A stretch of 38,657 bases of DNA from Bacteroidetes bacterium HGW-Bacteroidetes-3 (GTDB taxonomy: Bacteria > Bacteroidota > Bacteroidia > Flavobacteriales > Flavobacteriaceae): the NCBI GenBank assembly GCA_002842505.1, contig PHDE01000009.1, forward strand, positions 1 to 38,657, given 5' to 3'. The notes under the pieces were generated by a model. The model was not told the DNA's origin and made no database searches. It saw only the letters and a list, made by a program, of their open reading frames with translations. A program made the position numbers and the translations under genes. The stretch's first letter is position 1; every line of letters starts with the position of its first letter. Shown one piece after another: positions 22,848 through 30,591 of this stretch.

Positions 22848-24638
22848 TTAAGAAGTTACATCAATTAATTTTCTTCTGTAAGCGGTAAGCAAACGCGATT
22901 TAGAGATAAATCCGAAGTATTTCCCTTCTTTAAGCACCACCAAATTCCAGGCGCCACAGCGTTTAAACTTATTTAAAATTTCTTCGGCAGAGTCTTTTTC
23001 GTAATAAATAATATCCGATCCTGCATGCATCAAACTTCGTACTTTTACGGTTTCGTAAAGCTCTTTGTCGAACATAATGCTTCTGATATCATTGATGGTG
23101 AGGATTCCCAAAAAGTCATTTTCTTCATTTACCACCGGAAAATGGTTACGGGTAGATTTTGCAACTGCATTATTTACCACATCACCCAATGTCATTTCAG
23201 GATGAAGCAGCACAAAATTGGTTTCAATCAGTTTATCCAAATCGAGCATCATCAACACATTTTTGTCTTTATCATGAGTCATAAGCTGGCCTTTTTTCGC
23301 CAATTCAGAGGCATAAATATTGTGCGGAATATATTTTTTTGAAACAATAAAAGAAATAGAAGCTACAATCATTAAGGGAACAAACAGCTCATAGCCACCT
23401 GTAATTTCGGCAATTAAAAATATCGCTGTTAACGGAGCCTGTAAAATTCCAGCCATTAAACCTGCCATGCCTACCATGGCAAAATTTGTTAAAGACAGTT
23501 GGTGGTTGAATAAATTACTGTAATTGACAATTGACGCAAACACATAGCCTGTAACGCTTCCGGTAAAAAGTGTTGGCGCAAAAACACCTCCAATACCGCC
23601 CGCGCCAAAAGTGAATGACGTGGCAACTATTTTAAATATAATTAAACCGGCAAGGAAAATTATTATTTCCAGCGTAGTGTCTGTAGGAATTAGAAATCTG
23701 TTATTTTGCACAACGCCAATTACATTTCCCCGTAAAACATTGTTGATGGTTTCATAACCTTCCCCAAAAAGCGGCGGAATAAAATAAATAATAACACCCA
23801 ATAAAAGTCCGCCAATTAATAAGCGCTTGTACGGACTAGCAAATTTTTTAAAAAAGTCGCTAATCGCAAAATAAACTTTGCTGAAATAAATGGAAGTCGC
23901 TGCTGTGGCGATTCCTAAAAAAACATAAAACAAAACGTCATTTAACAAAAATTTGTCTTGTATTGTAAAATGGAGCAAAACATCATCCCCAAAAAAGAAA
24001 TAGGAGGTTAAAACTGCGGTAATGGAAGCCAATAATAAAGGAACCATAGACGCTAAAGTTAGCTCCAGGCTAAAAATCTCTACTGCAAAAACAATGGCGG
24101 CAATGGGTGCTTTAAAAATTGAGGACATTGCGCCGGCGGCGGCGGCGCCAATTAGCAGTGTTCTGGTAGTTTGGTTTAAGTGAAAAAAGCGCGCAAAATT
24201 AGACCCAAGCGCAGCGCCTGTAGCAACAGTTGGCCCCTCAAGTCCTACAGATCCACCAAATCCAACTGTAAGTGGCGCCGTGATTAATGAGGCCCACATT
24301 TGGTGTCTGGGCATAATTCCCTTTTGCCTTGATATGGCATATAAGGTGGAAGGGATTCCGTGGCCTACTTTTTTGCGGATTACATATTTTATAAAAAGCA
24401 GCACAATTAACAAGCCTATAATTGGGAAAATAAAATAAAATGCCTGGTGCATTTGTTTTATAAATTCGCCTTCCAATAAATTTTGAATTAAATGCGTTAG
24501 GTTTTTTAGAATTACCGCGCCTAACCCCGCCAAAAATCCGATAACTGCACTGGCTATATGTGTGAACTGCTTATTGGAAATATGTTGATACCTCCATTTT
24601 AAAAATTTCAGAAATAATTTTTTTGAACTAACCGGCAT
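22848..24638 (-). CDS. ClC-family chloride channel/transporter with CBS domains
   Basis: 596 residues: about ten to twelve membrane helices (25-425) and a cytoplasmic pair of CBS domains (about 470-590). Conserved ClC motifs are GHGIP (92-96), GSVGLEGP with gating Glu134, GGIGGVFAP (GxFxP motif) and a helix-R Tyr in PHNIYASEL. Two positions depart from E. coli ClC-ec1: the selectivity Ser of GSGIP is His, and the internal proton Glu (FIIEEM) is Ile in FAVEIF, suggesting weaker or absent H+ coupling. It moves Cl- or another anion across the inner membrane; CBS domains usually sense nucleotides. Confidence 0.94.
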   Translation of the reverse strand: MPVSSKKLFLKFLKWRYQHISNKQFTHIASAVIGFLAGLGAVILKNLTHLIQNLLEGEFIKQMHQAFYFIFPIIGLLIVLLFIKYVIRKKVGHGIPSTLYAISRQKGIMPRHQMWASLITAPLTVGFGGSVGLEGPTVATGAALGSNFARFFHLNQTTRTLLIGAAAAGAMSSIFKAPIAAIVFAVEIFSLELTLASMVPLLLASITAVLTSYFFFGDDVLLHFTIQDKFLLNDVLFYVFLGIATAATSIYFSKVYFAISDFFKKFASPYKRLLIGGLLLGVIIYFIPPLFGEGYETINNVLRGNVIGVVQNNRFLIPTDTTLEIIIFLAGLIIFKIVATSFTFGAGGIGGVFAPTLFTGSVTGYVFASIVNYSNLFNHQLSLTNFAMVGMAGLMAGILQAPLTAIFLIAEITGGYELFVPLMIVASISFIVSKKYIPHNIYASELAKKGQLMTHDKDKNVLMMLDLDKLIETNFVLLHPEMTLGDVVNNAVAKSTRNHFPVVNEENDFLGILTINDIRSIMFDKELYETVKVRSLMHAGSDIIYYEKDSAEEILNKFKRCGAWNLVVLKEGKYFGFISKSRLLTAYRRKLIDVTS

Positions 24639-24683
24639 TTTATGATTGTAAAAAGGAAGTGCAAAAGTATTAAAATCTAACGA

Positions 24684-24842
24684 TTAGGGAACACGATTTG
24701 GACATTTTTTACATGTCTTGTTGCTTTTATTTTTGAATTTTTCACAGCATTTTTCATTTATTTCACGGTACTTTTTCTTTTCGGTTGAGGCATCCCAAGC
24801 AAAATCGTAGTTAAAAATACCTGAATTTTCAATAGTCCCCAA
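24684..24842 (-). CDS. Cysteine-rich micro-ORF (52 codons) or gene remnant
   Basis: The frame reads through from a TTG at 24842 to TAA at 24684 with no in-frame ATG. The peptide contains NYDFAWDASTEKKKY, then EINEKCCEKFKNKS and NKTCKKCPNRVP, giving a CC-x10-CxxC arrangement that may bind a metal. The composition is that of a real protein, and I recall a similar C-terminus in small exported flavobacterial proteins, so it may be a gene that lost its 5' half. A good promoter (24868-24900) lies 26 nt upstream, which favours expression. It ends 46 nt before the ClC start and may act as its leader. Confidence 0.45.
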   Translation of the reverse strand: MGTIENSGIFNYDFAWDASTEKKKYREINEKCCEKFKNKSNKTCKKCPNRVP

Positions 24843-24867
24843 AATACTTATTTAGAATGATTTTAAA

Positions 24868-24900
24868 CAAAGGTACAAATACTTTGAAAACTAATGTCAA
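24868..24900 (-). promoter_or_regulatory. Promoter upstream of micro-ORF and ClC gene
   Basis: On the minus strand TTG (24898-24900), 22 nt, TACCTTTG (24868-24875). It matches TTG...TAnnTTTG. The expected start is near 24861, giving a transcript that contains the micro-ORF and then the ClC gene. Confidence 0.65.
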
Positions 24901-24969
24901 TTACAGCTTTAAACTTTTTTCAGAAGTGTTTTTTTTCTTTAAATTTTTTCATCAAAAAAAACTGTTTTA

Positions 24970-25077
24970 ATGAAACGAGCAAAACAAATTTTGATACACA
25001 AGGAAATGATTAATAGCGAATTTATCTGCCGGAAGGCAGGCAGCAGCTGTACCAATAAAAAATAAAATATAAACAGA
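24970..25077 (-). repeat. Family 2 dispersed element, copy 2
   Basis: The reverse complement aligns with 1-101 along both flanks. The centre is CTGCCGGAAGGCAG, a hairpin unrelated in sequence to that of copy 1. In this copy the plus strand is open for 31 codons from ATG at 24970; copy 1 has a stop at codon 5, so coding is unlikely. Confidence 0.75.
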
Positions 25078-25207
25078 TGAAATTATAAAATAGGTAAGTG
25101 AAAATATTGTTATAAACACCCAATTTCTTAACATATAGCTTTTTTGCCCACAATTTCTGACAACTTAGCTAATTGATAATCAATAATTTATTTTATTTTA
25201 AAAAAAA

Positions 25208-25264
25208 CTTAATGTAAACTTAACGTTAATTAATCCTTAATTATATGTAAAGTGTTTAAATTTG
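25208..25264 (+). promoter_or_regulatory. TTAAY boxes and -10 element before YwqK-like gene
   Basis: CTTAATGTAAA, CTTAACGTTAA, TTAATCCTTAA and TTATATGTAAA follow one another from 25208 to 25251, the first two exactly 11 bp apart at the TTAAY core. TAAATTTG (25257-25264) is a good -10. No -33 TTG is present, so an activator of the PhoB/OmpR type binding in place of it is possible. Confidence 0.4.
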
Positions 25265-25305
25265 AGTATAGTAATCAAGAAATACTAATTAAAAATAAAC
25301 AGAAT

Positions 25306-25653
25306 ATGAAAACTTTCCTCAACCTCCTTATAATGTTGATTTGTGTATCGGCATTTTCCCAAGAACAAAAAGTGACTTATCAAAAAAATGATAATGATTT
25401 GGTAAAAGCAACCTATTATTTTGCCGACAACAGCAATATTATTGAACGCGAAGGTTTTTTCAATAAAGAAGGCAAATTGCACGACACTTGGATAAGCTAC
25501 GATTTACAAGGCAATAAAACCGCGATTGCCACCTACAATAACGGTAAAAAAGAAGGTGTTTGGACTTATTTTAAAACCGATAAAATTAACGTAGTTACCT
25601 ATAAAGACAACAAATTAATTGCTGTTGAAGAAAAAGCATTGGTGGTTAATTAA
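25306..25653 (+). CDS. Exported YwqK/MORN-like repeat protein
   Basis: 115 residues from the ATG at 25306; a GTG at 25252 overlaps the -10 promoter and is rejected. A signal peptide (about 1-18, ending SAFSQ) precedes MORN-like strands: VKATYYFADNSNIIEREGFFNKEGKLHDTWISYDLQGNKTAIATYNNGKKEGVWTYF. The family resembles YwqK antitoxin-type beta repeats; in Flavobacteriaceae such short exported proteins are common and uncharacterised. It is a single gene ending in a bidirectional terminator facing a TonB receptor gene. Confidence 0.85.
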   Translation: MKTFLNLLIMLICVSAFSQEQKVTYQKNDNDLVKATYYFADNSNIIEREGFFNKEGKLHDTWISYDLQGNKTAIATYNNGKKEGVWTYFKTDKINVVTYKDNKLIAVEEKALVVN

Positions 25654-25700
25654 CAAATAAATTTGTTTCATAAAATTGGGTTTTTCCAATAAATAGCAAT

Positions 25701-25730
25701 AAAAAACCAGACAAATATGTCTGGTTTTTT
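25701..25730. terminator. Bidirectional terminator
   Basis: AAAAAACCAGAC-AAATAT-GTCTGGTTTTTT is symmetric, with A and T runs at both ends. It serves the YwqK-like gene on the plus strand and the TonB receptor gene on the minus strand. Confidence 0.9.
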
Positions 25731-25754
25731 ATTTAGTTGAATTTTTTGGTTCCT

Positions 25755-28586
25755 TTAGAATTTATAAGCATAGCTAAGGGAAAATGCTGTCCCTGTATGT
25801 TTTTTTGAAAATATTTGGTCATTTGCATGATACGATTGATAATGGCTTTCCACTTCATTATTTAAAAGGTTTTCTGCTTTAAAGCCAATGCTTGACTGCT
25901 GTTTTTCCCCAAAAGCTTTGCTGAAGGTGAAATTTAAACTGTTAAAAGGCATAGTATAAACATCCGGGATTGCGCCAATACCTACAATTTCCAACGATTT
26001 TCCCTGAACATTATAAAACAATCCGGTTTGAATACCTTTAGCATCATTTGAATAGTTGAAACCAGCATTGACCAAATAAGGTGATTGGCCTTGTAAATCC
26101 CTTGTGTCGTCCATTGTTTCCCCATCCCTTAAATTAAGCAGTTTAGATTCATATTCGCCATTGGTGGTTTTATCCATTTCTTGTCTTGATTCAATCACGG
26201 AAGCATTTAAAATTAGGTCGAAATTGTTGAAACTTTCGCTTAAAAAACCAAGATTTTTCCTGAAATCCAATTCAAGTCCGTAAACAGTGGCAGAGCCAAT
26301 ATTTCTTGGCTGAAGATTGTCTGGGGAAGAAGCGCTAAAAAAAGCCAATTCAATAGGATCTTTAAATGATTTATAAAAAGCGGAAACGGCCAATACTTGG
26401 GCTTTAGTTCCAAAATTTTCATATCGAACATCAAAATTGTTAATGTAAGAAGGCTGCAAATCAATATTTCCGTTAAACGTTAAATCGGTGATTGGATCAT
26501 AAATTTGTGTGATTGACGCTTCCTTAAATGATGGGCGCGCAACGGTTCTGGCAAAAGAAAATCTAAAATTGGTGGCGTCATTCAAACTGTATATTAAATT
26601 TGCGGATGGAAATACATCAAACTTGTCAATGGTTTTTACATTTGAATAAATAATGGAGCCTGTGTTATTTTCTCCGGTGTAAAATTGTTCGAATTTTTCT
26701 GCCCGCAATCCAACGATTGCTTTTAATTTATCAAAAAACTGAAGCGATTCAGAGCCATACAACGCGTAATTATTATTGGATGCGTTGTAGGTATTTGATG
26801 GTTCAAAATTTCCTTCAACATAAGTTCCGAAACCGGTATTTGAATTCCAAATATTTTCGTCCGTTAATAATGCATTTGCATTGCCGTTTAGGGTTTCTCC
26901 TGCAGATCCTCTTATTGCCAATAAATAATTGTCTATGCTAAAATTTCTTTCTTTATAAATATGGTTTAAGCCAAATTGCAGTTTCGACGGATTTGAAAAC
27001 AAGGTGTGTTTTAAGGTAAAGTCTAATTTTGAAACTACATCAACCTCATCCAAGCTTCTCCAAATTCTTCTTGGACTTCCTGCAGAACTTGGCCTGATGG
27101 AATAAGTATTTGTTGTTTCATCAAAAAGAAATGGCGTAACGCGCACATCTTTATCTTCTATCAATGAATAGGTTGGTGAAACTTTCCATTCAACCAAAAA
27201 AGAAGCGTCTTCATTGGAATGTTTTCCGGTTAGCAAAACATTGGAAATAGAACGTTGCGTATATTCTAAATTGTCTTTATAAATGGTAACAGCATCAGAA
27301 AAAACTTTTGTTTGCTTTAAAAACCCTGCTGTAGTTTCGCCATTTTGAATGTGCATAAAACTAAGTTTGTACTTGCTTCTGTCTGTTTTAAAAGTAATTC
27401 CCGCCAACCCACTTAACAACACTTCATTTTTGCTTAAATCACCTATTTGATTTTCAGAAAGCTCCAAATTTGTAACCGATTTATCAATTGCTTTTCTATA
27501 CTTTCCTGTTTCATAATTGTGGTAAAAAGTCGTATTGTTTTTGTAGGAAACGGCCGTCAAATAGCCTAATTTATTATTTTTTTCACCAACATTATACTGA
27601 TTCCCTGCGGTAAAAGAAAAATTAAAATCCATTAAACTGGTTCCTTTTGAAGCTTTTAAAGTAGGATCAAATAATTTTGTGATGGTGGTTAATGCCGGAT
27701 TGTTTGAAAAAGGCCCGGGAATAGGCTGTTGCCTGGAAATCGGCAATTTAAGCGAGCCGTTATCGAATCCTAAAAAACTGGTGTTGGAGGCGGTGTACTT
27801 TAAAAAATCGGACTTAAAGTGCATACTTGAATTGTAAGATCCGCCAATGCTAAAACTGTAGCTTTCATTGGTTGGAAAATCTTTGGTGACAATATTCACC
27901 AAACCTCCTGTAAAATCGGCAGAAAGATCAGCAGTAAAAGACTTCACAATTTGCACATTGTCAATAATATTTGTGGGGAAAATATCCAATTGCACGGTGT
28001 TTCTGTCGGGATCCAATCCTGGAATATCAATGCCGTTTAAAATTGATTTTGTGTAACGGTCACCTAACCCTCTAACATAAACATATTTAGCATCCTGAAC
28101 CGACACGCCAGGAACGTTCTTAATAGCCGATGCAACGTTGCTTACCGATAACTTTTGAAAGGTTTGGGCGGAAATCCCGTCCATTAAATTCACCGATTTT
28201 TGTTGCACAGAAAGAAGGGCGGTTTCAGTGTTCATAGCTTTATTGGCCGTAACAACAACCGTTTCAAAGCTAATTCCAGCAGGTTTTAAAATCATATCCA
28301 TTGTAACAACTTCGCCATTCAACACTTTTACATTAGTTACTTCTTTGGTGTCAAAACCTAAAAACGAATAAACCAAGGTATAGGTTCCGGCCTCAAGCCT
28401 TAATTCATATTTTCCTTCAAAATCGGTAGTTACGCCTTTGCTTGTGCCTTTAACAATTACATTGGCAAAAGCCAAAGTTTCATTGGAATCTGAGTCTAAC
28501 ACCGTTCCTGTAACAGTGCCTGTTTGTGCATAAGAAAAATAAGAGATAAAAAAACTAAAGATTAAATATTTAAATTTTATTTGCAT
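25755..28586 (-). CDS. TonB-dependent receptor paired with a lipoprotein
   Basis: 943 residues. Signal peptide (1-20, SYAQ), a carboxypeptidase-regulatory-like domain (about 22-110: GTVTGTVLDSDSNETLAFANVIVKGTSKG), a plug (about 120-255: VVVTANKAMNTETALLSVQQ, VASAIKNVPGVSVQ, YVYVRGLGDRYTKSILNG, ADLSADFTGGLVNIVTKDFP) and a barrel ending in FSLSYAYKF. It is second in an operon after a beta-helix lipoprotein, the arrangement of a receptor with a surface partner. The substrate is unknown. A hairpin between the two genes may set their expression ratio. Confidence 0.95.
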   Translation of the reverse strand: MQIKFKYLIFSFFISYFSYAQTGTVTGTVLDSDSNETLAFANVIVKGTSKGVTTDFEGKYELRLEAGTYTLVYSFLGFDTKEVTNVKVLNGEVVTMDMILKPAGISFETVVVTANKAMNTETALLSVQQKSVNLMDGISAQTFQKLSVSNVASAIKNVPGVSVQDAKYVYVRGLGDRYTKSILNGIDIPGLDPDRNTVQLDIFPTNIIDNVQIVKSFTADLSADFTGGLVNIVTKDFPTNESYSFSIGGSYNSSMHFKSDFLKYTASNTSFLGFDNGSLKLPISRQQPIPGPFSNNPALTTITKLFDPTLKASKGTSLMDFNFSFTAGNQYNVGEKNNKLGYLTAVSYKNNTTFYHNYETGKYRKAIDKSVTNLELSENQIGDLSKNEVLLSGLAGITFKTDRSKYKLSFMHIQNGETTAGFLKQTKVFSDAVTIYKDNLEYTQRSISNVLLTGKHSNEDASFLVEWKVSPTYSLIEDKDVRVTPFLFDETTNTYSIRPSSAGSPRRIWRSLDEVDVVSKLDFTLKHTLFSNPSKLQFGLNHIYKERNFSIDNYLLAIRGSAGETLNGNANALLTDENIWNSNTGFGTYVEGNFEPSNTYNASNNNYALYGSESLQFFDKLKAIVGLRAEKFEQFYTGENNTGSIIYSNVKTIDKFDVFPSANLIYSLNDATNFRFSFARTVARPSFKEASITQIYDPITDLTFNGNIDLQPSYINNFDVRYENFGTKAQVLAVSAFYKSFKDPIELAFFSASSPDNLQPRNIGSATVYGLELDFRKNLGFLSESFNNFDLILNASVIESRQEMDKTTNGEYESKLLNLRDGETMDDTRDLQGQSPYLVNAGFNYSNDAKGIQTGLFYNVQGKSLEIVGIGAIPDVYTMPFNSLNFTFSKAFGEKQQSSIGFKAENLLNNEVESHYQSYHANDQIFSKKHTGTAFSLSYAYKF

Positions 28587-28608
28587 TTCAATTGATTATT
28601 TAAAAATA

Positions 28609-28642
28609 CAAATTGCCCGCTTTTTATAAAGCGAGCAATTTG
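28609..28642 (-). promoter_or_regulatory. Intra-operon hairpin between lipoprotein and TonB genes
   Basis: CAAATTGCTCGCTTT pairs with AAAGCGGGCAATTTG around ATAA. On the minus-strand transcript the one odd position is a U-G pair, so the 15-bp stem is complete; on the plus strand it would be a C-A mismatch. TATTTTT follows. It could partly terminate transcription or protect an RNA end. Confidence 0.7.
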
Positions 28643-28664
28643 TCTGATTTAGCTATATTTTTTA

Positions 28665-29906
28665 TTAGTAAGCACTTTTATTTTTTGCCAAAGTCCAACC
28701 AAATACAGAGGTGTCAGCACCTTTGGTTTGACTGCCTAAAGCCACTGAAGTTGCCCAACCGGCAGAGTCAGCGCCAAAAGTTGGAGCCAAAGCTGAGGCT
28801 GATTTATCTTTAAATAAAGCGGTAATATCCGTAACGCCAGCAGGTAAAACAATTTCCCAATTTGATAGAATCAATTTACCGTCAACATAATTTTGCGCAA
28901 CATTGTCGGTATTTATTCTAACATAAGAAGTTGTTTGAAAATTGTAAGCGTAAATGTTCTTTACCGTTCCTTGAGCTGCACTTCTAAAGTCTGCATATTT
29001 TCCGCCAACAGCGTTTGCGTGTCCCTTTAATGTAATATTATTGAAGGTGTAATCTCTTTGCAAAGAACCTTCGCCGCCATCAATTTCCAAAGCACTGTCT
29101 GAAATATTTGTCAAAATCACCATCGCATTTGAAATAGTTCCGTTCCAACCTTGGTCAACATCCAATCCGTCATCGCCAAAACCCAAAACAATAACGTCGG
29201 AAACGTTTACGCTTCCGCCAAAAATTTCAATACCGTCATCAAGTGTCGCATACACTTCAATATTTTTTATGATAGTTCCGCTGCCAACAGCGCCCAATGT
29301 CAATCCGTTAATTTCGTTTGTGGCACCAATTAATGCACCACCGTGACGAATAGACACATACTCTATATGGCCTGAATTGTCGGCATCATCACTTCCTCCA
29401 TACAACCCAAACGTGTCACTTGCAGGAATTCCTTCAATTTGAAATTCACTTACATCGCCGCTAAAAGAACCTTTCGCTTTTCCTAATATTAACAAACCGC
29501 CCCAACGGCTATTGTCATCAATGGTTAAATTTGTGCCGAATTTTTCGCCTATCGCAATATTGTCCACAATAGAGGTGAAAATAATTGGTTTGTCGGCTGT
29601 TCCCACGGCATTTAGTTTTCCGCCTCGCGCAACAACAAGTGCCGATGCCAAAGATCCTGTGCCTTCTTTTCCTTTTACGATTGTTCCCGGTTCAATGGTT
29701 AGGGTTACACCATCCGCAACTACCACTTTTCCGTTAAGAACCCATATTTTATCGGCCGTCCAAGTTGTGCTTGAAGTTAATAATCCAGAAACGTCTTCTC
29801 TGGTTACTGTAGGTGTCACATCAATAATAGGAGAATCATTATTATTGTCTGAGCACGAAATTAAAACTAAGTTTACAGTTAAAATAAGTAATGCTAATTT
29901 TTTCAT
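28665..29906 (-). CDS. Beta-helix lipoprotein upstream of TonB receptor
   Basis: 413 residues. Lipobox LISC (Cys18) marks an outer-membrane lipoprotein. After a short Asn/Asp linker comes a parallel beta-helix with WTADKIWVLNGKVVVADGVTLTIEPGTIVKG, ALVVARGGKLNAVGTADKPIIFTS, HIEYVSIRHGG, IIKNIEVYATLDDGIEIFGGSVNVSDVIVLGFGDDGLDVDQGWNG and NISDSALEIDGGEG. Databases often mislabel such proteins as multidrug transporters; nothing here supports transport. Its position directly before the receptor suggests a surface ligand-binding partner. Repeated DD and DG loops may bind Ca2+. Confidence 0.85.
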   Translation of the reverse strand: MKKLALLILTVNLVLISCSDNNNDSPIIDVTPTVTREDVSGLLTSSTTWTADKIWVLNGKVVVADGVTLTIEPGTIVKGKEGTGSLASALVVARGGKLNAVGTADKPIIFTSIVDNIAIGEKFGTNLTIDDNSRWGGLLILGKAKGSFSGDVSEFQIEGIPASDTFGLYGGSDDADNSGHIEYVSIRHGGALIGATNEINGLTLGAVGSGTIIKNIEVYATLDDGIEIFGGSVNVSDVIVLGFGDDGLDVDQGWNGTISNAMVILTNISDSALEIDGGEGSLQRDYTFNNITLKGHANAVGGKYADFRSAAQGTVKNIYAYNFQTTSYVRINTDNVAQNYVDGKLILSNWEIVLPAGVTDITALFKDKSASALAPTFGADSAGWATSVALGSQTKGADTSVFGWTLAKNKSAY

Positions 29907-29931
29907 TTTTAGATTTGTTTAATATTTTTAG

Positions 29932-29939
29932 CAAAAGTA
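29932..29939 (-). promoter_or_regulatory. -10 box of lipoprotein/TonB operon
   Basis: TACTTTTG on the minus strand matches TAnnTTTG and would give a leader of about 19 nt. No TTG lies at the -33 distance, but TAACATTTG and TTAACTTTT lie upstream and might bind an activator. Confidence 0.5.
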
Positions 29940-30049
29940 AATCCAAACAACTTGTTGCGGATTATGTAAAAGTTAAGAATACATTTACAAATGTTATCAA
30001 ATTATTAGCAACGTAAATTAATTGTGAAATCTTGTTTAAAGAATTATTT

Positions 30050-30145
30050 GGTCGTTCCCCTGCGGGTCGTGCTTTTCACTGCAATCTTTTATACATCGCC
30101 GAAAAGGCGAAGCATAAAAGGATTTCCGCTTCAATCCCTAACGCG
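30050..30145 (-). repeat. Family 1 dispersed element, copy E (inverted)
   Basis: On the minus strand GCGTTAGGGATTGAAGCGG, AAATCC, stem CTTTTAT...CGCC/GGCG...ATAAAAG, GATTGCAGTGAAAAGCACGA, CCC-GCA-GGGGAACGACC. This copy is the closest to the consensus in its left flank. Confidence 0.8.
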
Positions 30146-30162
30146 AATTGAATTAATAATGA

Positions 30163-30180
30163 ATCCCGCACTCGCGGGAT
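30163..30180. repeat. Small GC hairpin beside family 1 copy E
   Basis: ATCCCGC-ACTC-GCGGGAT is a perfect 7-bp stem. No T run follows on either strand, so it is not a clear terminator. Confidence 0.7.
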
Positions 30181-30188
30181 GACAATTA

Positions 30189-30389
30189 AAAATGGAGTAA
30201 CTAATCAGTGCCTAGAGTTTGGAGTGCCTAGAGTGCCTAAAGTTAAAAATATCAAGCCCAACAACCGTATCAAGACGAGACATTTTCTTAATTTTTTCAA
30301 AAATGGGTAATTTTTAATATCATTGAAACTGTTTTACTCCGTAAAAATCCTTTTTTTTAACTTTAAGTACTGATTAGTTACAAAATGGA
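30189..30389 (+). mobile_element. MITE-like element with inverted ends and target duplication
   Basis: The ends GTAACTAATCAGT (30197-30209) and ACTGATTAGTTAC (30369-30381) are perfect 13-bp inverted repeats enclosing a 185-bp element. AAAATGGA lies directly outside both ends in the same orientation (30189-30196 and 30382-30389), as expected of an 8-bp target-site duplication. There is no transposase gene inside, so it would need one in trans. The left arm contains a 9-nt tandem repeat. Confidence 0.65.
30207..30245 (+). repeat. 9-nt tandem repeat in the MITE-like element
   Basis: AGTGCCTAG occurs three times with one shorter unit (AGTTTGG) between. The opposite arm carries a single related unit, so the tandem probably expanded after insertion. 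Confidence 0.55.
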
Positions 30390-30591
30390 TAATGAAAAAG
30401 GAATTGACATTATTTAGGCATTGATATTATATTTTTTTCACAGACACAATGCTTTCACCTTTAACCTTTTCAAATCTCAATTAAACGCCGACGCGCCATC
30501 TGGTGTCTTCGCTTTTCCTCGCCCATAGTTGTCGCAATGTCGCACAATACATTTTCTTTACGTTCTGTCCTCCCTTCGGGGCTGTGGGACT

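Larger units (their letters stand above)
24639..25305. other. Regulatory and repeat-rich intergenic region
   Basis: 667 bp between the divergent ClC and YwqK-like genes. It holds a cysteine-rich micro-ORF with its own promoter, family 2 copy 2, and a run of TTAAT/TTAAC boxes with a -10 element before the YwqK-like gene. Confidence 0.6.
29907..30591. other. Repeat-rich intergenic region
   Basis: 685 bp with no gene. It holds a -10 element for the lipoprotein gene, family 1 copy E, a GC hairpin, a MITE-like element and a locally GC-rich tract (about 30485-30590). Confidence 0.7.

Noticed and set aside
24970-25065. 31-codon ORF within family 2 copy 2
   Set aside because: The other copy has a stop at the fifth codon and a different centre, so coding is not conserved.
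25252-25305. GTG start for the YwqK-like protein
   Set aside because: It would place the start on the promoter's -10 box and add 18 residues before a complete signal peptide.
29512-29922. 136-codon plus-strand frame
   Set aside because: Antisense to the beta-helix lipoprotein, which has a clear signal and domain pattern.
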